Shown: positions 32,687 to 42,053 of the stretch, piece after piece
Layout: each line of letters starts with the position of its first letter
Position numbering within the stretch: the stretch's first letter is position 1
From: Pseudomonas extremorientalis
GTDB taxonomy: Bacteria; Pseudomonadota; Gammaproteobacteria; Pseudomonadales; Pseudomonadaceae
Direction: 5' to 3'
DNA length: 64,000 bases
Assembly (NCBI RefSeq): GCF_001870465.1
Contig: NZ_MDGK01000063.1
Span: forward strand, 233,745 to 297,744
Made by a program: the position numbers and the translations under genes
The notes under the pieces: generated by a model
Told to the model about the DNA's origin: nothing
What the model saw: the letters and a program-made list of their open reading frames with translations, nothing else
Database searches by the model: none

Positions 32687-34774
32687 ATGCCTGCCCCTCG
32701 CCTGACGCCCATCACCCTTGGGCTTTCCGTTCTGCTGTCTGCCGGTTTTGCCTGCGCGGCCACCACGTTGCCCGAAACCTCGATCAGCGCCGAAGCTGAC
32801 GAAGACGACCCACGCGTCAAGGAAACCAGCACCGCCACCCGCACCGCCACGCCGGTGCGTTATGTGCCCCAGGCCATCGACTCGGTAAAGACCGAAAGCC
32901 TGCGCGCCTACGGCACCAATGACCTGGGCCAGGCGTTGAGCGGCATTCCCAACGTCAGCAGCGGCGCCGATACGCGCTTCGACAGCCTGCGCATCCGGGG
33001 TTTCGACGCGAGCAACGACTTCTACCTGGATGGCATCCGCGATGACAGCCAGTACGTGCGCGACCTGCATAACATCGAGCGCATCGAAGTGCTCAAGGGG
33101 CCGGCAGCCGTACTCTACGGGCGAGGCGGTCAGGGAGGGATCGTCAACCGTGTGAGCAAACTGCCTGGCGCCGGCCACAAGTCGAGTATCGAGGCCCAAG
33201 GCGGCAGCAACGATTTGCGCAGTCTGTATGCCGACCTCAGCACCGACCCCACCGATGACATCAGCCTGCGCCTGAACATGGGCAACCAGGACAACAACAG
33301 CTGGCGCGATGGCGTCAGCGGCAATCGCCAGCTGTTTGCACCGTCCATGAGCTGGCAGCTCACGCCGGACCTGAATTGGCTGGTGCAATACGAATACAGC
33401 CGCTACAACCGCACGCCGGACCGTGGCGTTCCCGGGGTCAACGGCCGGCCGGCGGATGTGAGCCGCAGCACCACTTACTTCGACAGCCGCGACTACATCG
33501 ACGACAAATCCCAGTCCCTGCGCTCCAGGCTGGCCTATGAGCTCAACGACAACTGGCAACTGCGCCAGACCCTGGGCGTATTCAAGCTCGACAGCGATTT
33601 CGACAACACCTACCAGACCGCCTACGTGCCTGCGACCAACAGCGTGACACGCCAGCGCTGGCAGCAAGACCTGACCACGCGGAACCTCTTCAACAACGTC
33701 GAACTGGAAGGCGGCTTCAGCACTTTCGGCCTGGAGCATCGTTTGCTCACCGGCCTCGAGCTGGGCAGCCAGCGCCGCGATCCCAAGCTCTACACCGCCA
33801 CCGCCGTCAGCCGTGGTGGCCAGGCCGTGCCGAGCCTGGACCTCAACCAGCCCAACCGCCACCTGAGCCATAACGGGCGGATGAGCGTGTCGAGCAACAA
33901 CCACACCGAAGTGGAAAGTCGTGCGGTTTATGTACAAGACCAGCTGCGCCTGAATGATCAATGGCAGCTCCTGGCCGGTCTGCGCTACGACCGTTTCGAA
34001 GTGGACACCAGGAACAAAATCCTCAACACCCAACAGGCCGTCGACAGCCACAGCACCAGCCCGCGCTTTGGCGTGGTCTGGACGCCGCTGGAACATCACT
34101 CGTTCTATGCCTCGTGGAGCAAGACGTTCTCCCCGGCCGGTGGCGGCCTGATCGGCATCACCCCGAATGCCGCCGGCAGCGTCAACGACCTGAGCCCCGA
34201 GCTGACCAAACAGAAGGAAATCGGGGTCAAGAGCGATTGGCTCGACGACCGCCTGAGCACCACCCTGGCGGTGTACGAACTGGAGCTTTACAACCGCCGC
34301 ACCAGCGACCCGCTGGACCGCACCATCACCCTGCTCAGCGGCTTGCAACGCTCACGCGGCGTGGAGCTGACCGCCACCGGCAAGATCGTCGGCAATTGGT
34401 ACGTTCGCGGGGGAATCGGCCTGCAGGACGCCACGGTCGTGAAGGACAACAACGGCTTTGAAGGCAAGCGCGTCAGTGATGTGGCCAAGCGCAACGGCAG
34501 CCTGTTCATCACCTGGAAACCCGAGATGGGCTGGTACGCCGAAACCGGTTTGACGCTGGTGGGGGATCGTTACGCCGACAGTCTCAACACCGTGGTGCTG
34601 CCGGGTTATGGCCGTTGGGATGCCTTGGCGGGGTTCCGCCAGAAAGAATGGGACGTGAGGGCGGCGCTGAACAATATCGCGGACAACACCTACTATGCGT
34701 CGGCGACCAGCGTGGCGCAGATCCAGCCGGGAGAACCGCGCAGCGTGGTGGTGACTGGGACCTACAGTTTCTGA
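32687..34774 (+). CDS. TonB-dependent siderophore receptor
   Basis: 695 aa from the ATG at 32687. The upstream in-frame ATG (32627) lies in the Fur-like box and has no ribosome site. The signal peptide is MPAPRLTPITLGLSVLLSAG ending FACA. The plug domain has RIRGFDASNDFYLDGIRDDS and VLKGPAAVLYGRGGQGG, followed by the 22-strand barrel and the terminal aromatic SVVVTGTYSF. No N-terminal STN signalling domain is present, so it is a plain ferrisiderophore (Fiu/FhuA-like) receptor. It is followed by a REP palindrome. Confidence 0.93.
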   Translation: MPAPRLTPITLGLSVLLSAGFACAATTLPETSISAEADEDDPRVKETSTATRTATPVRYVPQAIDSVKTESLRAYGTNDLGQALSGIPNVSSGADTRFDSLRIRGFDASNDFYLDGIRDDSQYVRDLHNIERIEVLKGPAAVLYGRGGQGGIVNRVSKLPGAGHKSSIEAQGGSNDLRSLYADLSTDPTDDISLRLNMGNQDNNSWRDGVSGNRQLFAPSMSWQLTPDLNWLVQYEYSRYNRTPDRGVPGVNGRPADVSRSTTYFDSRDYIDDKSQSLRSRLAYELNDNWQLRQTLGVFKLDSDFDNTYQTAYVPATNSVTRQRWQQDLTTRNLFNNVELEGGFSTFGLEHRLLTGLELGSQRRDPKLYTATAVSRGGQAVPSLDLNQPNRHLSHNGRMSVSSNNHTEVESRAVYVQDQLRLNDQWQLLAGLRYDRFEVDTRNKILNTQQAVDSHSTSPRFGVVWTPLEHHSFYASWSKTFSPAGGGLIGITPNAAGSVNDLSPELTKQKEIGVKSDWLDDRLSTTLAVYELELYNRRTSDPLDRTITLLSGLQRSRGVELTATGKIVGNWYVRGGIGLQDATVVKDNNGFEGKRVSDVAKRNGSLFITWKPEMGWYAETGLTLVGDRYADSLNTVVLPGYGRWDALAGFRQKEWDVRAALNNIADNTYYASATSVAQIQPGEPRSVVVTGTYSF

Positions 34775-34794
34775 ATCGAATACATCCAAAGGGT

Positions 34795-34824
34795 GTAGGA
34801 AGGGGCTTGCCCCCTCCCACATTT
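34795..34824. repeat. REP-type palindrome
   Basis: GTAGGAAGGGGCTTGCCCCC then TCCCACATTT: an imperfect palindrome of the group common in P. fluorescens intergenic regions; it lies 20 bp after the receptor stop. Confidence 0.8.
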
Positions 34825-34838
34825 GTGCTCGGTGTTAC

Positions 34839-35054
34839 TCAGTTTTTCAGCAGGTCGCACAACACGTGCACTTCATCCTCGCTGAACAGCCCCGCCGGGT
34901 AGCGTTCATTCATCACGCTGCGCAAGTCAGGCTGGCGCCTGATCCGTCGCGAGCCGTTTTCCTTCAACCAGAGCGCCAGTGCGGGAATCGCGTCGCCGCT
35001 GACCCGCAAGGGGTGGGCCGCACGCGTGTACATCAGGTTGATATCGGCATTCAT
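34839..35054 (-). CDS. Small hypothetical protein
   Basis: 71 aa from the ATG at 35054, with AGGAG about 11 nt upstream; a TTG 14 codons earlier is less likely. The product (MNADINLMYTRAAHPLRVSG ... PALALWLKENGSRRIRRQPD ... AGLFSEDEVHVLCDLLKN) is soluble, helical and basic. I do not recognise a family, though its composition suggests a real gene. Confidence 0.6.
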   Translation of the reverse strand: MNADINLMYTRAAHPLRVSGDAIPALALWLKENGSRRIRRQPDLRSVMNERYPAGLFSEDEVHVLCDLLKN

Positions 35055-35194
35055 TTCAGCGCTCTCTCCTACTGCGTGAGCGGCTAACTTACTCAAGGTT
35101 TATGACAGAACTGCGCAGTCATCACCTTGGGCCACTGTGACAGCACCGATACAAGAGCTATGCCAATGTCTCGTGTTTATAGGCATTGGGACAC

Positions 35195-35228
35195 AAAAAA
35201 GCCCGCGACCTTGCTGGGCCGCGGGCTT
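35195..35228 (-). terminator. Terminator of aguA
   Basis: AAGCCCGCG (35199-35207) pairs with CGCGGGCTT (35220-35228); the A-run at 35195-35200 gives the U-tract in the minus direction. Confidence 0.85.
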
Positions 35229-35287
35229 GCTGTGGGCACCGGAACCGGTTGCGCCCGGCTATCGCCTCGACGCTGTTACAACTGCAC

Positions 35288-36394
35288 TCACTCTTTGTGC
35301 GGTGCCGGCTGTTGCTGTGTCAGACAGTGGATATTACCGCCGCCCAGTAACAGTTCGCGGCCCGGCACCATCACCACTTCGTGCTGCGGGAACAGGTCCT
35401 GCAGGATCGCCTTGGCCTGGCTGTCCAGCGGGTCGTCGAAGCTTGGGGCGATGATGCCACCGTTGACGATCAGGAAGTTCACGTAGGAACCGGCCAAACG
35501 CACCGACGGATTCCGCTCCTGGGAGCCGTCAACCGGGTCGACACCGGCGCATTCTTCCTCGGTGGCGTACAGCGGCCCGGGAATCGGCATTTTATGCACT
35601 ATGAACGAGCGACCCTGGGCGTCGGTGCTGCTTTGCAGCACGTCCATTGCGGCGTGGCAGCGCGCGTAGTTGGGGTCTTGTTCGTCATCGGTCCAGGCCA
35701 GCAACACTTCGCCCGGGCGCACGTAACAGCAGAAGTTATCCACATGGCCATCGGTTTCATCGTTGAACAGGCCATCCGGCAACCAGATGATCTTATCCAC
35801 AGCCAGGTTGGCGCTCAGCACCGCTTCGATCTCGGCCCGGCCCAGATGCGGGTTGCGATTGCGGTTGAGCAGGCATTCTTCGGTGGTGATCAGGGTGCCT
35901 TCGCCGTCGACATGGATCGAACCGCCTTCCAGCACAAAACCTTCGGTGCGGTAGCGCGGTGCGCGTTCGATCTCGAGGATCTTGCCGCCAACCTGGGAAT
36001 CGCGGTTCCACGGCGCATACAGGCCACCGTCAAAACCGCCCCAGGCGTTGAAGTCCCAGTTCACGCCGCGCACTTCGCCGCTGTTGTTGATCACGAAGGT
36101 CGGGCCGGTGTCGCGCACCCAGGCGTCATCGCTGGACATCTCCACCACGCGGATATTCGGTACATCCAGGCGTGCGCGGGCGTTTTCGTACTGGCCGGCA
36201 GATACGGCAACGGTCACCGGTTCAAAGCGTGCGATCGCCTTGGCCACGGCCACATGGGCAGCCTGCGCCGGCTTGCCGCCCAGGCGCCAGTTGTCCGGGC
36301 GCTCGGGCCAGATCATCCAGGTTTGCGTCTGTGGCGCCCATTCGGCAGGCATGTAGAAGCCATCGGCGCGAGGGGTGCTGTGCAGGGTGGTCAT
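35288..36394 (-). CDS. aguA: Agmatine deiminase AguA
   Basis: 368-aa guanidine-modifying (PAD-fold) enzyme that hydrolyses agmatine to N-carbamoylputrescine and ammonia. The catalytic Cys357 lies in GGGNIHCLTQQQ, and WVRDTGPTFV, LEGGSIHVDGEGTL and ETDGHVDNFCCY carry the other family residues. The neighbouring aminotransferase fusion on the same strand suggests amine catabolism. AguB is not present within the window. Repeated CGATAA-like motifs upstream may be operator sites. Confidence 0.95.
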   Translation of the reverse strand: MTTLHSTPRADGFYMPAEWAPQTQTWMIWPERPDNWRLGGKPAQAAHVAVAKAIARFEPVTVAVSAGQYENARARLDVPNIRVVEMSSDDAWVRDTGPTFVINNSGEVRGVNWDFNAWGGFDGGLYAPWNRDSQVGGKILEIERAPRYRTEGFVLEGGSIHVDGEGTLITTEECLLNRNRNPHLGRAEIEAVLSANLAVDKIIWLPDGLFNDETDGHVDNFCCYVRPGEVLLAWTDDEQDPNYARCHAAMDVLQSSTDAQGRSFIVHKMPIPGPLYATEEECAGVDPVDGSQERNPSVRLAGSYVNFLIVNGGIIAPSFDDPLDSQAKAILQDLFPQHEVVMVPGRELLLGGGNIHCLTQQQPAPHKE

Positions 36395-36419
36395 GGCGAT
36401 CAGGACTCCGAATGGGGTA

Positions 36420-36453
36420 AAAGCCGACTTTATAACGGATAAAAATCGGCTTT
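36420..36453. promoter_or_regulatory. Inverted repeat in the aguA promoter
   Basis: AAAGCCGA (36420-36427) and TCGGCTTT (36446-36453), 18 bp apart, followed by several GATAA motifs (CGGATAAAA, GCGATAAAG, CCGATAACAATCG). It looks like a regulator operator upstream of aguA. Confidence 0.5.
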
Positions 36454-36515
36454 AAAAGCGATAAAGGATCATAGCTGATGAGTATGACAGTAGTTAACCG
36501 ATAACAATCGATTAA

Positions 36516-39416
36516 TCACACCTGCTCATTCAGCACCTTCGACAGCATGTCGACAAAGAAGTCCACGCTGCGCCTCGACGTGACCATCGGCGGCTTGATC
36601 TTGAGAATGTTCAGATAGTCGCCGGTAGGCTGCATGAAAATGCCCAACTCCCGCAGGCGATCACACAGCAAAGTGGTTTCTTCGGTGGCGGGCTCCAGGG
36701 TTTGCCGGTTACGTACCAATTCCAGGCCGAGGTAAAATCCGGAACCGTGGACGGCGCCAACCAACGGATAGCGCTCGATCAGAGCTTCCAGGCGTGCCTT
36801 GAAATGCGCGCCAACCACCTGGGCGTTTTCCCACAGTTTTTCTTCTTCCATCACATCCAACACGGCCATGCCGATGCGGCAACTGACCGGGCTGCCCCCC
36901 GACGACGAGAAGAAGTAGCCCTCAGCCTCCAGCGCCTCGGCGATTTCACGCCGGGTGATGACCGCACCCAGGGGCTGGCCGTTGCCCATGCCCTTGGCCA
37001 TGGTGATGATATCGGGCACCACACCCTGCTCTTCAAAGCCCCAGAAGAAATGCCCCATGCGGCCGTAACCCACCTGCACCTCATCGGCGATGCACACGCC
37101 GCCCTGGGCGCGGACAAGTGCATACACCCGCTGCAAATAGCCCGGCGGCAACGAGATGCCACCGGCATTGCCGTACACCGGCTCACAGATGAAACCGGCC
37201 AGCTGGCGTTGGCTCGCGGCGATTTTCGCCAGGTTGTGCTCCACACTTCGTACGTAATCGGGCGCACTGTCCTGCCCGCGGAACTCGCCGCGATAGGTAT
37301 TCGGTGCGGTCACCGGGTGCACCCAATCCGGGCGGCTGCTCAAGGCCTGGGGGTTGTCGGCAATCGAGGTGGACACCGCATCCGCCGCCACCGACCAGCC
37401 GTGGTACGCCTCCAGCACGCTGAGCATGTCGCGCCCGCCGCTGTAGGCCCAGGCCAGGCGTATCGCCAGGTCATTGGCCTCGGTGCCGCTGTTGACCAGG
37501 AACACCCGGTCCATGCCCTCTGGTGCCAGCGCGAGCAAGCGCTCGGAAAACTCGGCAATCGCCGCGTAGTGAAACCGCGAGTTGGTGTTGAGCAACGACC
37601 ACTGCCGCGCCGCCACCGCCGCCATGCGCGGGTGGCCATGGCCAAGCACCGCCACGTTGTTGAGCATGTCCAGGTAGGAACGACCCTGCATGTCGATCAG
37701 GTGGTTGCGCCAGCCACGCTCGATGCGCGGCGGATCGACGTAATAGTGCTTTTGCGAACGGGCGAAACTGGCGTCGCGGCGGGCCAGCAGGGCCTCGGGG
37801 TCCAGTTCGGGCTCGGCGTCGCAAGCCAGCCCCAGCAGCGCAGCCGGCGATGGGCAAAGCGCTTGCCACGCCGCTGCCCGGGACGGTGCGCAGAATAGCG
37901 GTGCGGGCAAGTCAACACGGCAAAGCTGCACTGTCAGCGGGCCCTCGACCTCACCGATCACCTGGCCCTTGAGCACCGCAGCCCCCGGCTGCAGCAGCGG
38001 CTTTACACCCCATAGCCGCACGGTCGTTTCGCTGTTATGCACATGAAGTTCATCATTGGCTCCTCGTCGTATCACACCGGCAAACGGCGCTTCGACGGAA
38101 GTCCCCGATGGCACGTGCAGCTCAACGTGCAACGCAAACGTCTCCGGCTCGGTCGCACTGTCGGGCCGGGTACGCGACAAACGGTATTGCCCATAGCGGC
38201 TCGCCGCCAGCCCATGTACCGCCGCCGCATCCTGCAACAGGCGTTGATCGATGCCGGCTTGCTCCCAGTTGCCCGCCTCGAAATGCGGGCTGAGCACACC
38301 CAGGTCGATCAGCGCAAACTCGCGGCCTACCAACCCCGGCAACAAAGGCGCAAAACCTTGACTGACGATAGGTGCGGGTGCCTGGCCAACACAGCTGAGA
38401 ATCGCCGCCTCCATCAGCTCAAACGGCACCGAGGTCGCTACATGGAAGATTTCCCACTCATGCTCGGCGTTTTTCAGCAGGTAGCTGTTATGCGGATCCA
38501 GCCGTTGTTGCTGCTCGCTGCTCAAGACCAGCACCGCCGCCCGGGCGACGATCAGCGGCCATAGCGCCTGTAATTCTGCGGGTTGCAAGGGCGTCACCGC
38601 ATGACAAGCCTGGATTGCCGGCAAAATCGCAAAGGGATCGCCCTCGGCATGGTGCAGCAGGGCGGCGCAGGTCACCGACAGGTCGGCAATGCGCCAGGTG
38701 TGCACCAGATCGCCGAAATCGATCACGCCCTGAAATTGCCAGTGGCGTTGCGCATCACGCTGCCACACCACATTGTCGTCGGTGATATCCATGTGCACGG
38801 CTTGCCACGGCAGGTGGTCGGCCAGGGAGCGCATACGGTTGCTGACCTGCTCAGCCACTTGCTCCAGTGCTTCGCGGTGGGGCAAATCTTCCAGGGTGGC
38901 CAGCAGATGCTTGATCAATTCCAGGGCATGGCGCGGGTCCCATTGCAACGTACGCTCCAGGCCCGGATGTTCGAACGACGCCAGCGCCTGGCTCATCCGA
39001 CCGCACAGGTCGCCGAAGCCTGCGATCACCCTGTGCCCCAAATGCACCTGATGGGTCAACGGCTGGCCGTCGATGTAATCCAGCACCCGCACATGCAGGT
39101 TTTGGCCGTCGAGGGTCAGGGTCAGCAGTTCTTCACCGGTCAGAGCCTTGATGACCTTGGGTGCGCGCACGGCCTGCAGGGTGTTGAGCGCCGCGTGCTG
39201 GGCCTGAAGCTCAACGGCAGCGTAGTCGCCCCGGCAGATTTTCAGAACGAACCGGCCACGGGCACTGTCGACTTTGTAGTTGAGATCCTGCTGGCTGCCC
39301 AATGACTGCAAGGTGCCCGTGAGGCCGTAATGCTGCTCGAGCAGTTGAGCCGCCTGATCGGGACTTACTTGCGGGCAGGGTAGACTGGCGCGATGGATCA
39401 GGGTGGCGAGCAGCAT
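36516..39416 (-). CDS. Three-part fusion: APH-type kinase, M23-like domain, class III aminotransferase
   Basis: 966 aa. Residues about 20-330 are an aminoglycoside-phosphotransferase/choline-kinase fold with the HxDxxxxN loop (VHMDITDDNVVW). Residues about 430-500 resemble an M23/lipoyl-like beta-sheet (VEAPFAGVIRRGAN, LLQPGAAVLKGQVIGEV). Residues about 540-960 are a class III PLP aminotransferase with VFLVNSGTEANDLA and PLP lysine K808 in MAKGMGNGQPLG. In vertebrates the separate AGPHD1 (hydroxylysine kinase) and phosphohydroxylysine/ethanolamine-phosphate lyases match the two outer parts. So phosphorylation followed by PLP lyase chemistry on an amino-alcohol is a reasonable guess. Confidence 0.85.
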   Translation of the reverse strand: MLLATLIHRASLPCPQVSPDQAAQLLEQHYGLTGTLQSLGSQQDLNYKVDSARGRFVLKICRGDYAAVELQAQHAALNTLQAVRAPKVIKALTGEELLTLTLDGQNLHVRVLDYIDGQPLTHQVHLGHRVIAGFGDLCGRMSQALASFEHPGLERTLQWDPRHALELIKHLLATLEDLPHREALEQVAEQVSNRMRSLADHLPWQAVHMDITDDNVVWQRDAQRHWQFQGVIDFGDLVHTWRIADLSVTCAALLHHAEGDPFAILPAIQACHAVTPLQPAELQALWPLIVARAAVLVLSSEQQQRLDPHNSYLLKNAEHEWEIFHVATSVPFELMEAAILSCVGQAPAPIVSQGFAPLLPGLVGREFALIDLGVLSPHFEAGNWEQAGIDQRLLQDAAAVHGLAASRYGQYRLSRTRPDSATEPETFALHVELHVPSGTSVEAPFAGVIRRGANDELHVHNSETTVRLWGVKPLLQPGAAVLKGQVIGEVEGPLTVQLCRVDLPAPLFCAPSRAAAWQALCPSPAALLGLACDAEPELDPEALLARRDASFARSQKHYYVDPPRIERGWRNHLIDMQGRSYLDMLNNVAVLGHGHPRMAAVAARQWSLLNTNSRFHYAAIAEFSERLLALAPEGMDRVFLVNSGTEANDLAIRLAWAYSGGRDMLSVLEAYHGWSVAADAVSTSIADNPQALSSRPDWVHPVTAPNTYRGEFRGQDSAPDYVRSVEHNLAKIAASQRQLAGFICEPVYGNAGGISLPPGYLQRVYALVRAQGGVCIADEVQVGYGRMGHFFWGFEEQGVVPDIITMAKGMGNGQPLGAVITRREIAEALEAEGYFFSSSGGSPVSCRIGMAVLDVMEEEKLWENAQVVGAHFKARLEALIERYPLVGAVHGSGFYLGLELVRNRQTLEPATEETTLLCDRLRELGIFMQPTGDYLNILKIKPPMVTSRRSVDFFVDMLSKVLNEQV

Positions 39417-39556
39417 GGGGGTGGCCTCGGTTTTTTAGGGGTGTATATCGCCATTGTTCAGGGGGCTTACGCAACCCCCCAGGCATACCTACCTGCCCTG
39501 CGTCGCAACACAGGCTATGCTCGCTAATCGTTCGTCTAAGAAAAAGGGCCTCCGAC

Positions 39557-40639
39557 ATGCGCATTCTCATTACCGGTGGCGCCGGTTTTATCGGTTCTGC
39601 TTTGGTACGTCACCTGATTCAGCACACCGAGCACGAAGTGCTCAACCTGGACAAGCTCACGTATGCGGGCAACCTCGAATCACTGACCAGCATCGCCTCT
39701 AACAGCCGCTACGAATTTGTTCAGGCCGATATCAACGACCAGGCCACCGTCAGCGCTGTACTGGCGCGTTTCGCCCCCCAGGCAATCATGCATCTGGCCG
39801 CCGAGTCTCATGTTGACCGTTCGATCGATGGTCCGTCGGACTTTATCCAAACCAATATCGTCGGTACCTACAGCCTGCTGGAAGCTGCTCGGGGCTATTG
39901 GCAAACACTCGCCGGTCCGGAAAAAAAAGCGTTCCGGTTCCACCATATCTCGACCGACGAGGTGTATGGCGACCTGCATGGCGTGGACGACTTGTTCACC
40001 GAAACCACCCCCTACGCCCCCAGCTCGCCCTATTCCGCGAGCAAAGCGGCCTCCGACCATCTGGTGCGCGCCTGGCAGCGCACGTATGGCTTGCCGGTGC
40101 TGCTGACCAACTGCTCGAACAACTACGGGCCGTTCCATTTCCCCGAAAAACTCATTCCACTGGTCATTCTCAACGCCCTCGCAGGCAAACCGCTGCCGGT
40201 CTATGGTGATGGCTTGCAGGTACGCGACTGGCTCTTCGTCGAAGACCACGCGCGGGCATTGCTCAAGGTAGTGACTGAGGGCGTGGTGGGCGAGACCTAC
40301 AACATCGGCGGCCACAACGAACAAAAGAACATCGACGTGGTACGCAGCATCTGTGCCTTGCTGGAAGAGTTGGCCCCGCAACGCCCAACAGGCGTCCAGC
40401 AATACGCCGACTTGATCACCTTCGTAAAAGACCGCCCCGGCCACGATCTACGCTATGCAATCGATGCCGGCAAGATCGAGCGCAAACTGGGCTGGGTGCC
40501 CCTGGAAACCTTTGAAAGCGGGCTACGCAAAACCGTGCAGTGGTACCTGGAAAACCTGGAATGGTGCCGTAGGGTCCAGGACGGCAGTTATCAGGGCCAA
40601 CGACTGGGCAACACCAACATGAGGGATCTGATCGCATGA
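39557..40639 (+). CDS. rmlB: dTDP-glucose 4,6-dehydratase RmlB
   Basis: 360-aa extended SDR. TGGAGFIGSALVRHL binds NAD, the STDEVYGDL and YSASKAASDHL motifs give the active site (YxxxK), and NCSNNYGPFHFPEKLIPL is typical of RmlB. It converts dTDP-glucose to dTDP-4-keto-6-deoxyglucose, the first committed step to L-rhamnose for LPS and rhamnolipid. It is first in rmlBACD; the rmlA ATG overlaps its stop (ATGA at 40636). Confidence 0.97.
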   Translation: MRILITGGAGFIGSALVRHLIQHTEHEVLNLDKLTYAGNLESLTSIASNSRYEFVQADINDQATVSAVLARFAPQAIMHLAAESHVDRSIDGPSDFIQTNIVGTYSLLEAARGYWQTLAGPEKKAFRFHHISTDEVYGDLHGVDDLFTETTPYAPSSPYSASKAASDHLVRAWQRTYGLPVLLTNCSNNYGPFHFPEKLIPLVILNALAGKPLPVYGDGLQVRDWLFVEDHARALLKVVTEGVVGETYNIGGHNEQKNIDVVRSICALLEELAPQRPTGVQQYADLITFVKDRPGHDLRYAIDAGKIERKLGWVPLETFESGLRKTVQWYLENLEWCRRVQDGSYQGQRLGNTNMRDLIA

Positions 40640-41511
40640 TGAAAGGAATCGTATTGGCCGGCGGCTCCGGCACTCGTCTTCACCCCATCACGCTGGGCGT
40701 GTCCAAGCAACTATTGCCCGTCTACGACAAGCCAATGATCTACTATCCGATCTCGGTGCTGATGCTGGCGGGCATCAAGGAAATCCTGGTGATTTCCACT
40801 CCGGCGGACTTACCGCAATATCGCAATCTGTTGGGCGACGGCAGCCAATTCGGCGTGACGTTCAGCTATGCCGAGCAACCTTCGCCAGACGGTCTGGCCC
40901 AAGCCTTTCTGATTGGCGAGCAGTTCATTGGCAACGACCCGGTATGCCTGATCCTCGGCGATAACATTTTTCACGGCCAGAGTTTCAGCGCGCAACTGCA
41001 CGCAGCGGTAAAACGTGGCAAAGGCGCTACGGTATTTGGCTATTGGGTCAAAGACCCGGAGCGCTTCGGCGTGATTGATTTCGACAGCGAGGGCCGCGCA
41101 CTGTCTATCGAAGAAAAACCGACGGTGCCCAAGTCGAGCTACGCGGTGACAGGCCTGTATTTCTACGACAACGACGTGATTGGCATTGCTAAGGCCGTCA
41201 AACCCTCCGCACGAGGCGAGCTGGAGATCACCGACGTCAATAATGCCTACCTGCACCGGGGTGACTTGCAGGTTGAGCGCTTTGGCCGAGGCTTCGCCTG
41301 GCTGGACACGGGCACCCACGACAGCTTGCTGGATGCCTCGCAATACGTGCAGACCATCGAGAGACGCCAGGGGCTGAAAGTCGCTTGCCTTGAAGAAATC
41401 GCCTACGGCAACGGCTGGATCGACCGCGACCACCTGCTGGAACGCGCCAAGTATTTCGGCAAGACCGGCTATGGCCAGTATCTGTACTCGCTGGCCGGAG
41501 AGAACAAGTGA
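40636..41511 (+). CDS. rmlA: Glucose-1-phosphate thymidylyltransferase RmlA
   Basis: 291-aa nucleotidyltransferase with the pyrophosphorylase signature MKGIVLAGGSGTRLHPITLG, the substrate motif YYPISVLMLAGI, and GDNIFHG. It joins dTTP and glucose-1-phosphate. Its length is typical. Its stop overlaps the rmlC start region (41508-41511). Confidence 0.97.
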   Translation: MMKGIVLAGGSGTRLHPITLGVSKQLLPVYDKPMIYYPISVLMLAGIKEILVISTPADLPQYRNLLGDGSQFGVTFSYAEQPSPDGLAQAFLIGEQFIGNDPVCLILGDNIFHGQSFSAQLHAAVKRGKGATVFGYWVKDPERFGVIDFDSEGRALSIEEKPTVPKSSYAVTGLYFYDNDVIGIAKAVKPSARGELEITDVNNAYLHRGDLQVERFGRGFAWLDTGTHDSLLDASQYVQTIERRQGLKVACLEEIAYGNGWIDRDHLLERAKYFGKTGYGQYLYSLAGENK

Positions 41512-42053
41512 ACGTTGTTGAAACCATTTTGCCCGGCGTACTGATCCTCGAACCCAAAGTGTTCGGCGATGAACGCGGCTTTTTCTACGAAAGTTTCAAC
41601 GCACGCGCCTTTGAAGCCGCCACCGGGCTCAAGCGTGACTTCGTGCAGGACAATCATTCGCGCTCACAAAAAAGCGTGCTGCGGGGCCTGCACTACCAGC
41701 TCGAACACACCCAGGGCAAACTGGTGCGCGTCATCGCCGGGGAAGTGTTGGACGTGGCCGTGGACATCCGCCGCAGCTCGCCGAACTTCGGCCAGTGGGT
41801 CGGCGTGCGGCTGTCAGCACAGAACAATCGCCAGCTGTGGGTGCCGGAAGGTTTCGCCCATGGTTTCGTGGTACTGAGCGATCACGCCGAGTTCCTGTAC
41901 AAAACCACCGATTACTACCAGCCCAGCGCCGAACGCAGCATCCTGTGGAATGACCCGACGCTGGCCATCGATTGGCATCTGACCGAAGCGCCACAGTTGT
42001 CCGCCAAGGACCAGGCAGCCAAACCCTTGATGGAAGCCGACCTGTTCCCATGA
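41508..42053 (+). CDS. rmlC: dTDP-4-dehydrorhamnose 3,5-epimerase RmlC
   Basis: 181-aa cupin-fold epimerase. The family motifs are GDERGFFYESFN, FVQDNHSRSQ, LRGLHYQ (catalytic His), and VPEGFAHGFVVLS. It performs the double epimerisation before RmlD reduction. The start is a GTG (41508) overlapping the rmlA stop; the stop overlaps the rmlD ATG. Confidence 0.96.
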   Translation: MNVVETILPGVLILEPKVFGDERGFFYESFNARAFEAATGLKRDFVQDNHSRSQKSVLRGLHYQLEHTQGKLVRVIAGEVLDVAVDIRRSSPNFGQWVGVRLSAQNNRQLWVPEGFAHGFVVLSDHAEFLYKTTDYYQPSAERSILWNDPTLAIDWHLTEAPQLSAKDQAAKPLMEADLFP

